DNA of 64,000 nucleotides from positions 15,142,347-15,206,346 of the forward strand of contig CAIIXF020000009.1 of NCBI GenBank assembly GCA_903813345.2, given 5' to 3'. Origin of the DNA: Owenia fusiformis. Taxonomy: Eukaryota; Annelida; Polychaeta; Sabellida; Oweniidae. The notes beneath the pieces were generated by a model. That model did no database searches, was not told the origin of the DNA, and saw nothing but the letters and a program-made list of their open reading frames with translations. Shown piece by piece: positions 9,814 to 21,204 of the stretch; positions within the stretch are counted from its first letter, which is position 1, and each line of letters opens with the position of its first letter. Made by a program: the position numbers and the translations under genes.

Positions 9814-12140
9814 GTAATAAGTGAATTACTCTCAAGCAGTGGACTGCATTGATTAAAAGACTAGTATATTCCAAACAGGCAGTAGGCTGCACTGTTCTAA
9901 ATAATGACAGCACTTAACTGATATGTCACTCTAGTGACATAATAGGATAGCACACTCTCCTCAGCAAATAACTGTACAAAAAACAAGCATTTTAAGGTTA
10001 TCTATATAAAAACAGGAATAATTTTATTGCTCTCTTGTACAAAAAGTTATATGTAATATCAAAAGTGTATATCTCTTAAAAACCTTTATTTATTAAAGGG
10101 AATGACTAAAAAGTACTTTGATTGATGCTCTCTGCAATACTGAAATACTATTTCACTGAACGCGATATTCCACTATTTACTTAATCATGTGAGAAATAAA
10201 TGATGTATCTCCACCATGATATCAAAACGCGTTCCAATATTATGCTAAAACTCGATTTCAATAACCGGCTTTTTTATTATGCAAAAATGACTAAAACTAT
10301 TATCTTGAGATTTCACCCATTGCCTTGAGACAGTTTAGCTGTACTCTATAAGCAATGCTAAAACCTAAAGACTGACTAGTAATCCTCTATAAAAAGTTCT
10401 CAACAATGAACTGATTTATCCAACTAAGGTGACTACAAAAATATATAGAGCAGATACAATCATAGCACTAGACTCAGATGATTGGAATGTCAAAACATAT
10501 ATACAGTGATCACGAATTTAACTGAAGTTGGCAAAAATAAGCATTTGGCTTGATATTTACACTAACTAAATTCTACTATGTCTGTATGATAAATATAGAG
10601 AGTATTGAAATATTGTCCCTTAGACCTTAAGCACAATGGTCCAAAAAGTCAATACTCTAGATATTGAAATTGAGCAAATACCCTCACTTAGAGATGTGTC
10701 CACAGGGTGAGTGCATGGATAAACTAAAATCAATTTCAATCATAAAAAACTACTAATGTTTAGACTGTGCCTGATAAATTACTTCAACTTGGTGCTTAAA
10801 ATAACAGATATGCAATATATCTTGCAATTCTGGTTACTAGAGAGAAATCTGAGATTCTGAGAAATTGGCAAAAAGTGATCAACTCACTTTCAGAATGCTA
10901 AAAAAATGTCAATTGAAAACTCAACTAAACTGACAAAATCATTCGCCTTATTATCCTAGCATATGTTATTTGTAAAAATAAAGTATGGATGGCAAGAGAA
11001 TACACTGATATTAGGCGATTTGGTGATAGAAAATATTGAGAAAATTCCCAGAATTTTCAATATGGCCGATCTCACTGCGAGAAATACTCAAAGTTTTAGC
11101 CTCAAAAATCACGATAAATATTGAATAAAAGTGTGCGGCTTTCACACAAATGTTACTTTATTGCACAAAATGCATGATTTTGTAAAAATACTTGATTGAT
11201 GGCAAGAGAAAGAGTGAAACAACTCTGCGCAAAAATTATAACAATTCTCCGAACAAAGGAAAAAAGATGGCGGAAATTGCACAAAGTTTTCAAATCACTC
11301 AAAACTGAAAAAATATCAAACTAGGGAATGCGTCGTTTTCACAGAATGTAATCTATGATATAAATACAAAAATAATCATAAATTTAACCTCAGATGCCTC
11401 AATAGTGATGAGAAACCAAAGTTCAAAAATGATCACCTTTACAAATTTTGACTGACGCAGCAAAGTTGCGCAACAAATATTCAATAAATTTTGGCTTCGG
11501 CCTAAGAAGCAGTAAAAAATAAGCGATTAGAAACTTACCCCCGATTTCTGAGTCTGATTATTCATACTATCCCGATTCGCAAGTTTAAGTTTCGAAAGAG
11601 CCAGCAAAGTCCGAGACTGGTCAGTGTGCTGACGCAGTCAGTGATCCCGAAAGTATGACTAGAAAACGCTGAGTTCGTTCCTCGCTCTACTGAGACAATT
11701 GATTTAACGTAAGCTGACTTTTGATTGGTTAAAAGTAAGGCGAGCCCTGATTGGCTAAAAAATGTCGTAAACCATAACGTAAGTGAGTTAGCTAAACCCG
11801 GAAATAGAATTAAATCTCAGAAAAATAAAATATGATTCCAAGTTGAATAAATATCAGTTAAATACAGTCATAAAATATAAATATAACATATTTACAGTAC
11901 AAAAATACTTCCCTTATAGTGCATCCTTTAGTCAGTCTCTCTCACTTCGCCTGCATCGTAAATAAAACTGATCTTCCAAAGTGAAAAATAAAAAACAATC
12001 TCAAGTCTGTCTAATGCATGAAGATCAGCAGTAAAGTAAGGTAAGGCAATCTGACATCCACCAAATCAATTATGATAAATTACTAAAAATGCTGAAAAAT
12101 AGGATAGAAACAAAAAAAATTGATTGTGGCGGTTGTCACA
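9814..12140 (-). repeat. E1 3' LTR, remainder after the E2 insertion
   Basis: Nearly identical to 19480-21806. It begins with the second copy of the gtaa TSD and ends ...gtcaca next to the polypurine tract. It includes the LTR promoter region (two inverted CCAAT boxes at 11724-11728 and 11750-11754). No ORF of note is present. Confidence 0.95.
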
Positions 12141-12154
12141 CTACCCCCCTTCTT
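12141..12154 (-). other. E1 polypurine tract
   Basis: On the minus strand this reads AAGAAGGGGGGTAG, directly before the 3' LTR start TGTGACA. This is the position of the plus-strand primer for reverse transcription. Nearly the same tract precedes the E3 3' LTR, which supports common ancestry. Confidence 0.85.
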
Positions 12155-12276
12155 GAAAAAAATGTCCTTCCATGGACATGTAAAAATATGCATACACTAC
12201 TTCAAAGTGAGTGAGACTGACTAATTCATAACATATATACATTTTTTCTTACTTATGCTTCATGAACAAACAGTCA

Positions 12277-13236
12277 TTATTTCATCACAGTCAATCTATA
12301 TATATTGTCCTGATGAGGGCAGGATATAACAATTTCTTGTAAAATGTCCCTACAATGGCACTGTTTGGTGATAGTCTCAGGTTGTTTCTGGGTTGGTGAT
12401 TGTTCTTTGTTGGTAGATTTAGTAGTTAAGTCCAGCCCACTGTCCAATTTGATATACTTTACAGGCTGATGGGCAGGAGCTGGTCCTGATCTTTTTGTAG
12501 TGGTTTTCTGAGATCGCTTGGCAGTAACTTTTTGAGACGATGATTGAGCTGACGTTTTAGCAACGGTTGTTGCCTTAGGAGCTGATTTCACAGACTTACA
12601 TTTGGATTTCAATATATCATGAGAAGACTTCTTTGAAATTTTGTTGGTATTTGTTTGTCTTTCTTTCAACACGACCTTACGAGTGTCTCTGACAGGGATG
12701 GAAGAAGCTATGGGTTTATCTTTTCCAACTATTTTCTCAAAAGTGTCTATGAATGTATTCAGGCTAACTTCAGTGTTGGCTGATTTAGGTGATATTTTGG
12801 GCTTACCACATTGCTTAGAAATGTTATCTGATGTTTCTTCAGGAATATTTGACTTGTTTGTACTGGTACTGTTGCTGATTTCATCAAAGCTTACATTTGC
12901 TAAGGGATCATACACTACTGTCTCATTGTCTGACTCTGCATTATCAAAAATGTCCTTGGGGCACACTGAGGGCAGGTCTTTGGGGTCAAACGGTTGCAAT
13001 CTGGTCAACGCCACCTCGGGTTGGAATAGCTGGCTGTTGGCTACCATGCGAGCCTTGCATGTTGTTCGATGACGCTGCATCTTGATAGGATTACCCTTGA
13101 TTATTTTTACACGGCAATCTCCCACATTGCAGGTGTCGAATGTGTGGAACATTTCCAAGTGTCGACCTAGAAGGCTTTGTGACGGAAATACCGCTTTACA
13201 CTTTACCCCGTGTCGCTTTCTCTGATCACAAGGGAA
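12277..13236 (-). CDS. E1 ORF3, C2H2/C2HC-finger protein in env position (exon 2)
   Basis: This is an open frame of about 320 codons from the splice acceptor at 13237/13236 to a stop at 12277, between pol and the PPT. The N-terminal 60 residues hold two finger-like modules: C-x7-C-x12-H-x4-H, then C-x4-C followed by a His and a Cys. The middle and C-terminus are Lys/Ser/Thr-rich and likely disordered, ending in a short Cys/His cluster (CHC near the end). No ATG opens the finger region; the frame is open straight through the acceptor, so the start is inferred to lie in a leader exon in the LTR (21205-21231). No signal peptide or membrane segment is seen, so it is not an envelope protein. A role in nucleic-acid or chromatin binding is inference only. 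Confidence 0.7.
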   Translation of the reverse strand, partial: FPCDQRKRHGVKCKAVFPSQSLLGRHLEMFHTFDTCNVGDCRVKIIKGNPIKMQRHRTTCKARMVANSQLFQPEVALTRLQPFDPKDLPSVCPKDIFDNAESDNETVVYDPLANVSFDEISNSTSTNKSNIPEETSDNISKQCGKPKISPKSANTEVSLNTFIDTFEKIVGKDKPIASSIPVRDTRKVVLKERQTNTNKISKKSSHDILKSKCKSVKSAPKATTVAKTSAQSSSQKVTAKRSQKTTTKRSGPAPAHQPVKYIKLDSGLDLTTKSTNKEQSPTQKQPETITKQCHCRDILQEIVISCPHQDNIYRLTVMK

Positions 13237-13252
13237 CTGGAAGCAAAAGAAA
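13237..13252 (-). promoter_or_regulatory. Candidate 3' splice site for E1 ORF3
   Basis: The minus strand reads TTTCTTTTGCTTCCAG before the exon base at 13236. It is a good polypyrimidine-CAG acceptor. It starts a few bases after the pol stop, exactly where a subgenomic mRNA acceptor would be needed. Confidence 0.6.
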
Positions 13253-13255
13253 TAA

Positions 13256-16200
13256 TTAAAACTCTACTTCATAATCCTTTAACCAGGCAGGTTTTTTTCT
13301 GGGCCTGGCCAAAGGTCTCTCAGCAGGCTGATAGAGAACATCAGTCGACTGATATTCTAGAGCTTCATCTAATGATGGCACCTCAGTAGGCTGAGATGAA
13401 AAATCAGTGTGCTGATTTTCATTTGAAGATTTTTGAAAACCAGGATTTTCAGAATCACTTAATTTTTTTACATTTGACTCAGGATTTGGAACTATCCCTT
13501 GAAATTTTTTGAGTCTGTTTTCATGTACAATTTTGGCCTTGTTATTTGTCATAATTTTGAAGGTATTATCGGAAAGTTTTTCTGATACTTCATACGGGCC
13601 AGTCCATGGATTGAGGAACTTGGGTGAATGCCCAGGCTTTACAACAGGGACATGTAACAGCACTTTATCACCAACATGAATTCGTTGCCCAGTTGACTTT
13701 ACATCATAGAGTCTCTTTTGATTTTCGGAATTGATTTTGATATTTGAACGGGCAGATTCAAAAGTTAGCAAAAGTTGGTCTCTTAATTTTTCACAATAAT
13801 GGGTGTAAGACATGTTTTCTTGTGAATCGTCAGGAGGAGGACCAAAAACTAGTTCCGAAATGAGGCGTGGATGTCGTCCGAACATTAGAAAGGCTGGAGA
13901 AAATCCGGTTGTCTCATGTTTAGCGCTACGATAAGCTGCGGCGATAAAAGGAAGGTGTTCGTCCCAATCGCGGTGATCGCTAGCCACAACTTTAGCCAAC
14001 ATGGATTCGATAGTTCGGTTCGATCGTTCCACCATCCCGTCCGATTGGGGGTGGTACGAGGTAGTTCTTGTTTTAATAATATCAAGCATGGAACACAATT
14101 CTTGGAAGAGCAAACTTTCAAATTGTCGACCTTGGTCCGAGTGTAAGATTAACGGTGCACCATAACGGCTGACAAATTCATTCAAAAATGCGGACGCAAC
14201 TGTGCTGGCCTCTTGATTTTGCATGGCGACAATTACGAGAAATTTGGTGAAATAATCCTCGATAATGAGAACATATTTGTTGCCAAACATAGTTTCCGGC
14301 AAGGGTCCGAGAATATCGAGTGCAACGCGTTCTAACGGTGCCCCTACGTTATAGTTTTTCATCGGTGCCCGCAGCTTTTTACAAGGAGATTTGCGTCTTT
14401 GGCATTCAAGACATTTGGCCACCCACCTAGTAATGTCGGCTTTGTAACCCAACCAATAGAATTTGTTTCTCACTCTATGAATAGTTTTTCCAACACCTAA
14501 ATGACCAGTATCTTTTGCATTATGATTTCCCTTTAGAACATGTTCAATCAAAGATTTTGGTACCACAAGTTGCCAAATAACATCTTTCCCGCTTAGCCAT
14601 TTTCTCTCAAGATAACCGTCACGTAAACGCAATCGATCCCATTGAGACCACATGTGTTTCAGTTCTGGTGATCTGTGAGAGACTTCAGCCCAGGGAGGAC
14701 GATGGGCACTTTCCATCCATTTAACCATTGGAGCTAAAAGAGGATCTAGATTGATTGCTTTATTATATTCAGATTTGGTAACGCCTTCTAACCAGTTACA
14801 ACTAGTGATAGGAGCTTCTGACAAAGGAACCTTTTTCTCAGTCTGCTGAGAAATGACCCTAACTGATAACTGAGGAGCCAATGTTATAACCAGCCTTACT
14901 TTTGATTCAAGTTGATCAAGATCAGTTTTCTCAGAAACAGTCGTGACAGTTTCTGAAGTTTCTACATTTGAAACTTTGACCTTGTCTGAAATGACCCTAC
15001 CCAGAGATTCCTGTCTGTTACAATGTGAGCAATCCACACAAGGACGTCTCGATAAAGCATCTGCATTTCGATGCTGCGTACCCGGCCTGAATTGAATGGT
15101 AAAGTTGTATGTGCCTAGAACTTGAAGCCAACGGGCCAATTGACCTTCGGGTTCTCGAAAACTCATAAGCCATGACAATGCCCCGTGATCTGTTCGAATT
15201 TTAAATTCACTGCCATACAAGAAATGATGGTAGTGCTTGACAGAACGTACGATTGCCAAAAGCTCCCGCCTAGTCACGCAATATTGCCGTTCGGCTCGGT
15301 TGAGAGAACCAGAAAAGAAATCTATCGGCCGCTCTACGCCATCTTGAATTTGAGACAAAACTCCACCAATTCCGCAGGAACTGGCGTCGCAATCAAGAAT
15401 GAATGGAAGAGACATATCAGGAAAAGCTAGAATTTCAGATTCCCGAAAATGTTGTTTCAGCGTTTCGAATGTTTCTTGACAAGTTTCGGTCCATTCAAAT
15501 TTTGAGTTTTTCTCTGTAAGACGGTTTAGGGGTCTCGCTTCCGTGGAAAGACCTTTTACAAACTTTCGGTAATAATTGCAAAGACCGAGGAACGCCTGCA
15601 CATCTCTAACTTTTCTTGGTGTCGGCCATTTTTGAATCAACTCGATCTTAGCTGGATTTGGACGGACTCCGTCCTTCGATATTACATGACCAAGGAATTC
15701 AACACTCTCTTGAAAAAGATTGCACTTTTTGGGCGATAATTTCAATCCGGCAGATCGTAAGCGGTCAAAAACATCGGACAATCTTTGAAGTTGCGTATCT
15801 ATGTCAGAACTAAACACGATGATGTCGTCGAGATAGACGAGACATGTTTCATATCTAAGACCGGCCAAGATACATTCCATAAGCAGTTCGAATGTCGCGG
15901 GGGCGTTACAAAGCCCGAACGGCATGACATTAAATTCGTATAAACCCTGGTGTGTGGTAAAGGCGGTTTTCTCGGAATCTTCAGGATCCATTTCGACTTG
16001 CCAATATCCCGACGCGAGATCTAATGTAGAGAACAATTTTGAGCCTGCAAGCGAGTCGATTGTGTCATCTATTCGCGGAAGTGGATATGCGTCTTTATAG
16101 GTTAGCTCGTTGACACGACGGAAATCAATACAGTAACGGATAGTATTGTCTTTTTTTGGCACAAGTACCACAGGAGATGCCCATGGACTTGTCGAAGGTT

Positions 16201-17386
16201 TAATAATTCCGAGTTCTAGCATGTCTTGAACGGCTTTAGTACTTTGTTCTTTTTTCGCAGGCGGAACACGCCGCGGTGCTTGTTTCACTGGTGCATGAGA
16301 CCCAGTGTTGATTTTATGTTTGATAATATTTGTTTTTCCCAGATCGAGTTTGGATTTCGCAAATAATTCTTGATTTTTCACGAGAAAGTCTGTCACTTTC
16401 TTCGCATCATCCGAGTTCAAATTTACCGTACTTCTGTGGCACAAGTCTTTTAAATGTTCCGGTATTGTGCATTCATTTTTTAACTCGGTTGATTTATTTT
16501 CCCATTTGTTTTTTACTAAGACCGGCTCGCTTGCCAAATGATTGATTGAAGGAGCGGAATTTATTGTTTCTGTCTTGATAACAGGGCTAAGTGTCGGTTC
16601 CTGTGGTGCTCGGTGAACCACGATCCCCGCATCCAAAATTTGACCATTAGCTATCTGGCTGTCTTTATGAAGAAGCACCGGTTCTGGACTGAGGTTGGTG
16701 ACCAAAACAGGAATGTTTTCATTTGATGGATCAACTATTGCGCGCGCAATTAAAACATTTTGTTTGGCAACCTTACCACTCATTTCTATGATCATGTCAG
16801 TATCGTCACTATCAAACTGAACTAGAGCCTTACCCCTTACCAGCATTTCTGAATATGGAGGCACGGAAACAGTTTCAGTCATGGAGATGTGATACACTGT
16901 AGGAAGTCTACTTTCAAGAGTACAAAGAAAGGCTTTATTCTGAATAAACAAAGTCTTTGCTAATATGTCTAGGACAGCAGAATTCAGGACCATAAAGTCG
17001 TAACCAAGAACTAAGTCACAATTTAGATCTGCAATGAGCAAGTGTTGCATGACCTTGACACCTTGTCCTAAATTGAGCAAAACAGACATTTGACCAAGGG
17101 ATTTGACAGAATGTCCATTCGCTACGATAACGCTGGGCCCAGCGGTTTTTGATAAAGCTATGGTTTTATTCAAAGACTCCAATCTCTTCGCAAATTTTGG
17201 GCTCACCACACTTATAGAAGCCCCAGTATCTATTAGGCAATAAGCTACTATACCCCCCAGCTCGATAGGTAAATATAACGCGTTATAAACACTATCTCCA
17301 TGTTGCTCACCAGGTCCCATCATTGACCCAGTAGTATCATCCGGACCTGAAGATGACACTACTTCGCGTTTTTTGAATACGACCAA
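13256..17386 (-). CDS. pol: E1 pol: protease, reverse transcriptase, RNase H, integrase
   Basis: This is an uninterrupted 1376-codon frame. It is reached from gag by a -1 frameshift; the first triplet at 17386 is TTG, not a true start. Domains in order are: retropepsin with catalytic DTG at residues 53-55; RT with LDLASG (D456) and YLDD at 518-521; RNase H with acidic residues at D667 (DCDAS), in the RTDHG motif (D733) and in NADALSR (D776); the integrase HHCC zinc site with H955, H962, C992 and C995; and the D,D35E core at D1024, D1084 and E1120. The C-terminus is basic and acidic and ends in DYEVEF. The length and complete catalytic set are those of a competent Ty3/gypsy pol. The stop is followed at once by the ORF3 acceptor. 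Confidence 0.95.
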   Translation of the reverse strand: MVVFKKREVVSSSGPDDTTGSMMGPGEQHGDSVYNALYLPIELGGIVAYCLIDTGASISVVSPKFAKRLESLNKTIALSKTAGPSVIVANGHSVKSLGQMSVLLNLGQGVKVMQHLLIADLNCDLVLGYDFMVLNSAVLDILAKTLFIQNKAFLCTLESRLPTVYHISMTETVSVPPYSEMLVRGKALVQFDSDDTDMIIEMSGKVAKQNVLIARAIVDPSNENIPVLVTNLSPEPVLLHKDSQIANGQILDAGIVVHRAPQEPTLSPVIKTETINSAPSINHLASEPVLVKNKWENKSTELKNECTIPEHLKDLCHRSTVNLNSDDAKKVTDFLVKNQELFAKSKLDLGKTNIIKHKINTGSHAPVKQAPRRVPPAKKEQSTKAVQDMLELGIIKPSTSPWASPVVLVPKKDNTIRYCIDFRRVNELTYKDAYPLPRIDDTIDSLAGSKLFSTLDLASGYWQVEMDPEDSEKTAFTTHQGLYEFNVMPFGLCNAPATFELLMECILAGLRYETCLVYLDDIIVFSSDIDTQLQRLSDVFDRLRSAGLKLSPKKCNLFQESVEFLGHVISKDGVRPNPAKIELIQKWPTPRKVRDVQAFLGLCNYYRKFVKGLSTEARPLNRLTEKNSKFEWTETCQETFETLKQHFRESEILAFPDMSLPFILDCDASSCGIGGVLSQIQDGVERPIDFFSGSLNRAERQYCVTRRELLAIVRSVKHYHHFLYGSEFKIRTDHGALSWLMSFREPEGQLARWLQVLGTYNFTIQFRPGTQHRNADALSRRPCVDCSHCNRQESLGRVISDKVKVSNVETSETVTTVSEKTDLDQLESKVRLVITLAPQLSVRVISQQTEKKVPLSEAPITSCNWLEGVTKSEYNKAINLDPLLAPMVKWMESAHRPPWAEVSHRSPELKHMWSQWDRLRLRDGYLERKWLSGKDVIWQLVVPKSLIEHVLKGNHNAKDTGHLGVGKTIHRVRNKFYWLGYKADITRWVAKCLECQRRKSPCKKLRAPMKNYNVGAPLERVALDILGPLPETMFGNKYVLIIEDYFTKFLVIVAMQNQEASTVASAFLNEFVSRYGAPLILHSDQGRQFESLLFQELCSMLDIIKTRTTSYHPQSDGMVERSNRTIESMLAKVVASDHRDWDEHLPFIAAAYRSAKHETTGFSPAFLMFGRHPRLISELVFGPPPDDSQENMSYTHYCEKLRDQLLLTFESARSNIKINSENQKRLYDVKSTGQRIHVGDKVLLHVPVVKPGHSPKFLNPWTGPYEVSEKLSDNTFKIMTNNKAKIVHENRLKKFQGIVPNPESNVKKLSDSENPGFQKSSNENQHTDFSSQPTEVPSLDEALEYQSTDVLYQPAERPLARPRKKPAWLKDYEVEF

Positions 17387-19164
17387 TTTTGCGATTGTCT
17401 GTTTTTGTTACCTTTATTTTCGTCAGATCGCGTCAGATCGGCTACTCGATGTCCGTGTTTCCCACAATACCAACAAGTGTTAAAATCGCGAAGCTCTTTC
17501 AAGTCCGCTTGCATTTTTTCAAGTTCTTGTGCCAAATGTTGATAATCATCAGACTTGTGGTGACCCGGCTTTGCGGAGTTTTCATTAGTTGCCACTCGAA
17601 CGACAGGATTGATCTTTTTAGCGCGGTTGGAATGAACGGAATCATATTTCAATGCTATCTGCAAAGCTTCATTTAATGAGCGAGGTTCACCATGTTTAAC
17701 GACCCACTCAAAATTAATATCATTCAGAGCCTTGCGGAAAGCATCAATTGCCATGACTTCTTTAATATCGGCACTAGCATCCGGATACGCTTTTTGGACC
17801 AATTGTCTAATTTCATGCGCAAGTTCGGCAACACTTTCATTAGGTTGACGGAGACGATCTTTCAATTTGTCACGGAAATTTCCGGCTTGATGTGGCGGAT
17901 CAAATCTCATATTCAGAGCATAAATGATATCATCATAATTGTCTCGTTCAACATCATCAAGATCCGACAAAATAGAAAGAGCTTTGCCACGCAATACACC
18001 AATAAGTTGAACCGCTTTGGTGGATGGTGACCATCTATTGATACTAGAGATCATTTCAAATTGTCTCCGATAATCTGGCCAATTTTGTGTGCCGTCAAAA
18101 TGCTGAAGTTTTGGCGCATTTGGTTTTGTAACTCCGGCCGGAGGTGAAACTGGTGTAGAAGTGGAAAGCGGAACTGTTTCCCTTGGGCTTTGAATTTTAA
18201 TGCTTGGAGTAGTTGCTACAGAATGCACAAGATTTGTTCTCGCTTTTGACACGACATTTGTATTGGGGATCGTTGATAAGGGAGGAGCTTGTACGTCATA
18301 AATGCTCACACTAGGTGGAGCAATATTTGAGTCAGTGACGCGCATGTTCATAGGAATATTTTGAACATTGAAAGGTGGCGCTGAACCAGAATAGTTTGGA
18401 AATGGCATAGATGGAGGAAATCCACCCATGGCATGAGCAAACCCAGGATGCAATGGAGGAGGAAATCGCGGTCTATACATTGAATGAGGATCATGATAAC
18501 CATACATTTGAGGTCCGTACATATCGGCATAGTCCCAAGGAGGGGCATATGATCCGGTAGAAAAACGTGAAGGAGCAAATTGCTGATGTTCAAATGACTG
18601 AGGTGGTTGATTTAGTCTAATCTGAGGGTCACGTTGATCATATTGAGCATGAGGTGGTACATATATGCGACCTTGACGCCTAAGACGGGGACGCGATGGA
18701 GTGACCTCTTCAGTTTGTATGGGATCAGGAAACTGATTTCCGAAATATTGATCATTTCTTGGTATCGGGAGATTTGATTTGATTTGTTCAAAAGGCGATT
18801 CCCTTTTAGATTCTCCGAAAGTCAATTTGGTTCGAACGTCATCAAATTTTGCATTCTTTGGACGCGCGCCACCGATTGTTTCATACGATGTAGTTGGTTC
18901 AGACCATTTAATTGTATCAGGCAATGAAATGACTGGATTGAGAATTGGATGTGGATCTGACGAAACCTGCGTATCAATCATTGTATTCACACCGCTGTCT
19001 TTGGCGATAGCGCCGGTTGTTTGACTAGCAGGAATGTCCATTGACACGTCATCGTCAGTTATATGAACTTTTTTGACAGTCTCCTCACCTGATGCAGGAG
19101 GAGACTGGATACTCCCGGAATCACCGACTAGGCTATTCTCCGGACTTGTACTTCGCGACGCCAT
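17359..19164 (-). CDS. gag: E1 gag polyprotein
   Basis: The ATG at 19164 is chosen (context aaaATGG, about 70 nt after the PBS). The frame is also open upstream to 19224, but that Met would sit almost at the PBS. The protein is 601 aa. Residues 1-350 are Pro/Ser/Gln-rich and low complexity. Residues about 355-510 form a retrotransposon-gag capsid-like helical region (QFDG-type start, ALNMRFDPP, NEALQIALKYDS). It ends with one zinc knuckle, C564-x2-C567-x4-H572-x4, in which the fourth ligand is Leu577 rather than Cys. A short duplicated GATCTGACG lies at this spot (17418-17438). Whether the knuckle still binds zinc is doubtful. Confidence 0.9.
   Translation of the reverse strand: MASRSTSPENSLVGDSGSIQSPPASGEETVKKVHITDDDVSMDIPASQTTGAIAKDSGVNTMIDTQVSSDPHPILNPVISLPDTIKWSEPTTSYETIGGARPKNAKFDDVRTKLTFGESKRESPFEQIKSNLPIPRNDQYFGNQFPDPIQTEEVTPSRPRLRRQGRIYVPPHAQYDQRDPQIRLNQPPQSFEHQQFAPSRFSTGSYAPPWDYADMYGPQMYGYHDPHSMYRPRFPPPLHPGFAHAMGGFPPSMPFPNYSGSAPPFNVQNIPMNMRVTDSNIAPPSVSIYDVQAPPLSTIPNTNVVSKARTNLVHSVATTPSIKIQSPRETVPLSTSTPVSPPAGVTKPNAPKLQHFDGTQNWPDYRRQFEMISSINRWSPSTKAVQLIGVLRGKALSILSDLDDVERDNYDDIIYALNMRFDPPHQAGNFRDKLKDRLRQPNESVAELAHEIRQLVQKAYPDASADIKEVMAIDAFRKALNDINFEWVVKHGEPRSLNEALQIALKYDSVHSNRAKKINPVVRVATNENSAKPGHHKSDDYQHLAQELEKMQADLKELRDFNTCWYCGKHGHRVADLTRSDENKGNKNRQSQNWSYSKNAK
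17368..17374 (-). promoter_or_regulatory. E1 gag-pol -1 ribosomal frameshift site A AAA AAC
   Basis: In gag frame the minus strand reads tc(A AAA AAC), the X XXY YYZ pattern. A stop (TAG, 17359-17361) follows two codons later, and the pol frame is -1 relative to gag. A 7-bp stem, CAGGTCC with GGACCTG, could form downstream after an 18-nt spacer, which is longer than usual. Confidence 0.85.
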
Positions 19165-19231
19165 TTTTACGATATTTTGGATTATGTAAAATGCTTGTTT
19201 TATGTTCACTAAAATATGACACAATAAGAGA

Positions 19232-19249
19232 TCACCACTTCTGACACCA
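19232..19249 (-). other. E1 primer-binding site, tRNA-Leu type
   Basis: The minus strand reads TGGTGTCAGAAGTGG, complementary to the 3' end of animal tRNA-Leu (CAG type, ending ...CCACTTCTGACACCA). The match runs for 15 nt, three bases after the LTR end. The tRNA sequence is from general knowledge. Confidence 0.85.
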
Positions 19250-21204
19250 AATTGTAATGACCTGACCTAGTTTTATCACTGAAAGGGCCGATGTCAAATC
19301 ACTACATTAAAAATAGATGGGACTCTGGGTTTAACTACAAGTTAATTTATTGTGTATTCAGTTGGTTGAATTTGGCTAAAAGAGGGCAGCACTATAATAT
19401 GTTAGGTATTTATGAATAATTGAATATTCACCAGCAATGGACTATCTCTTCAATGACAGTACCTTACTATGTCACACTGGTAATAAGTGAATTACTCTCA
19501 AGCAGTGGACTGCATTGATTAAAAGACTAGTATATTCCAAACAGGCAGTAGGCTGCACTGTTCTAAATAATGACAGCACTTAACTGATATGTCACTCTAG
19601 TGACATAATAGGATAGCACACTCTCCTCAGCAAATAACTGTACAAAAAACAAGCATTTTAAGGTTATCTATATAAAAACAGGAATAATTTTATTGCTCTC
19701 TTGTACAAAAAGTTATATGTAATATCAAAAGTGTATATCTCTTAAAAACCTTTATTTATTAAAGGGAATGACTAAAAAGTACTTTGATTGATGCTCTCTG
19801 CAATACTGAAATACTATTTCACTGAACGCGATATTCCACTATTTACTTAATCATGTGAGAAATAAATGATGTATCTCCACCATGATATCAAAACGCGTTC
19901 CAATATTATGCTAAAACTCGATTTCAATAACCGGCTTTTTTATTATGCAAAAATGACTAAAACTATTACCTTGAGATTTCACCCATTGCCTTGAGACAGT
20001 TTAGCTGTACTCTATAAGCAATGCTAAAACCTAAAGACTGACTAGTAATCCTCTATAAAAAGTTCTCAACAATGAACTGATTTATCCAACTAAGGTGACT
20101 ACAAAAATATATAGAGCAGATACAATCATAGCACTAGACTCAGATGATTGGAATGTCAAAACATATATACAGTGATCACGAATTTAACTGAAGTTGGCAA
20201 AAATAAGCATTTGGCTTGATATTTACACTAACTAAATTCTACTATGTCTGTATGATAAATATAGAGAGTATTGAAATATTGTCCCTTAGACCTTAAGCAC
20301 AATGGTCCAAAAAGTCAATACTCTAGATATTGAAATTGAGCAAATACCCTCACTTAGAGATGTGTCCACAGGGTGAGTGCATGGATAAACTAAAATCAAT
20401 TTCAATCATAAAAAACTACTAATGTTTAGACTGTGCCTGATAAATTACTTCAACTTGGTGCTTAAAATAACAGATATGCAATATATCTTGCAATTCTGGT
20501 TACTAGAGAGAAATCTGAGATTCTGAGAAATTGGCAAAAAGTGATCAACTCACTTTCAGAATGCTAAAAAAATGTCAATTGAAAACTCAACTAAACTGAC
20601 AAAATCATTCGCCTTATTATCCTAGCATATGTTATTTGTAAAAATAAAGTATGGATGGCAAGAGAATACACTGATATTAGGCGATTTGGTGATAGAAAAT
20701 ATTGAGAAAATTCCCAGAATTTTCAATATGGCCGATCTCACTGCGAGAAATACTCAAAGTTTTAGCCTCAAAAATCACGATAAATATTGAATAAAAGTGT
20801 GCGGCTTTCACACAAATGTTACTTTATTGCACAAAATGCATGATTTTGTAAAAATACTTGATTGATGGCAAGAGAAAGAGTGAAACAACTCTGCGCAAAA
20901 ATTATAACAATTCTCCGAACAAAGGAAAAAAGATGGCGGAAATTGCACAAAGTTTTCAAATCACTCAAAACTGAAAAAATATCAAACTAGGGAATGCGTC
21001 GTTTTCACAGAATGTAATCTATGATATAAATACAAAAATAATCATAAATTTAACCTCAGATGCCTCAATAGTGATGAGAAACCAAAGTTCAAAAATGATC
21101 ACCTTTACAAATTTTGACTGACGCAGCAAAGTTGCGCAACAAATATTCAATAAATTTTGGCTTCGGCCTAAGAAGCAGTAAAAAATAAGCGATTAGAAAC
21201 TTAC

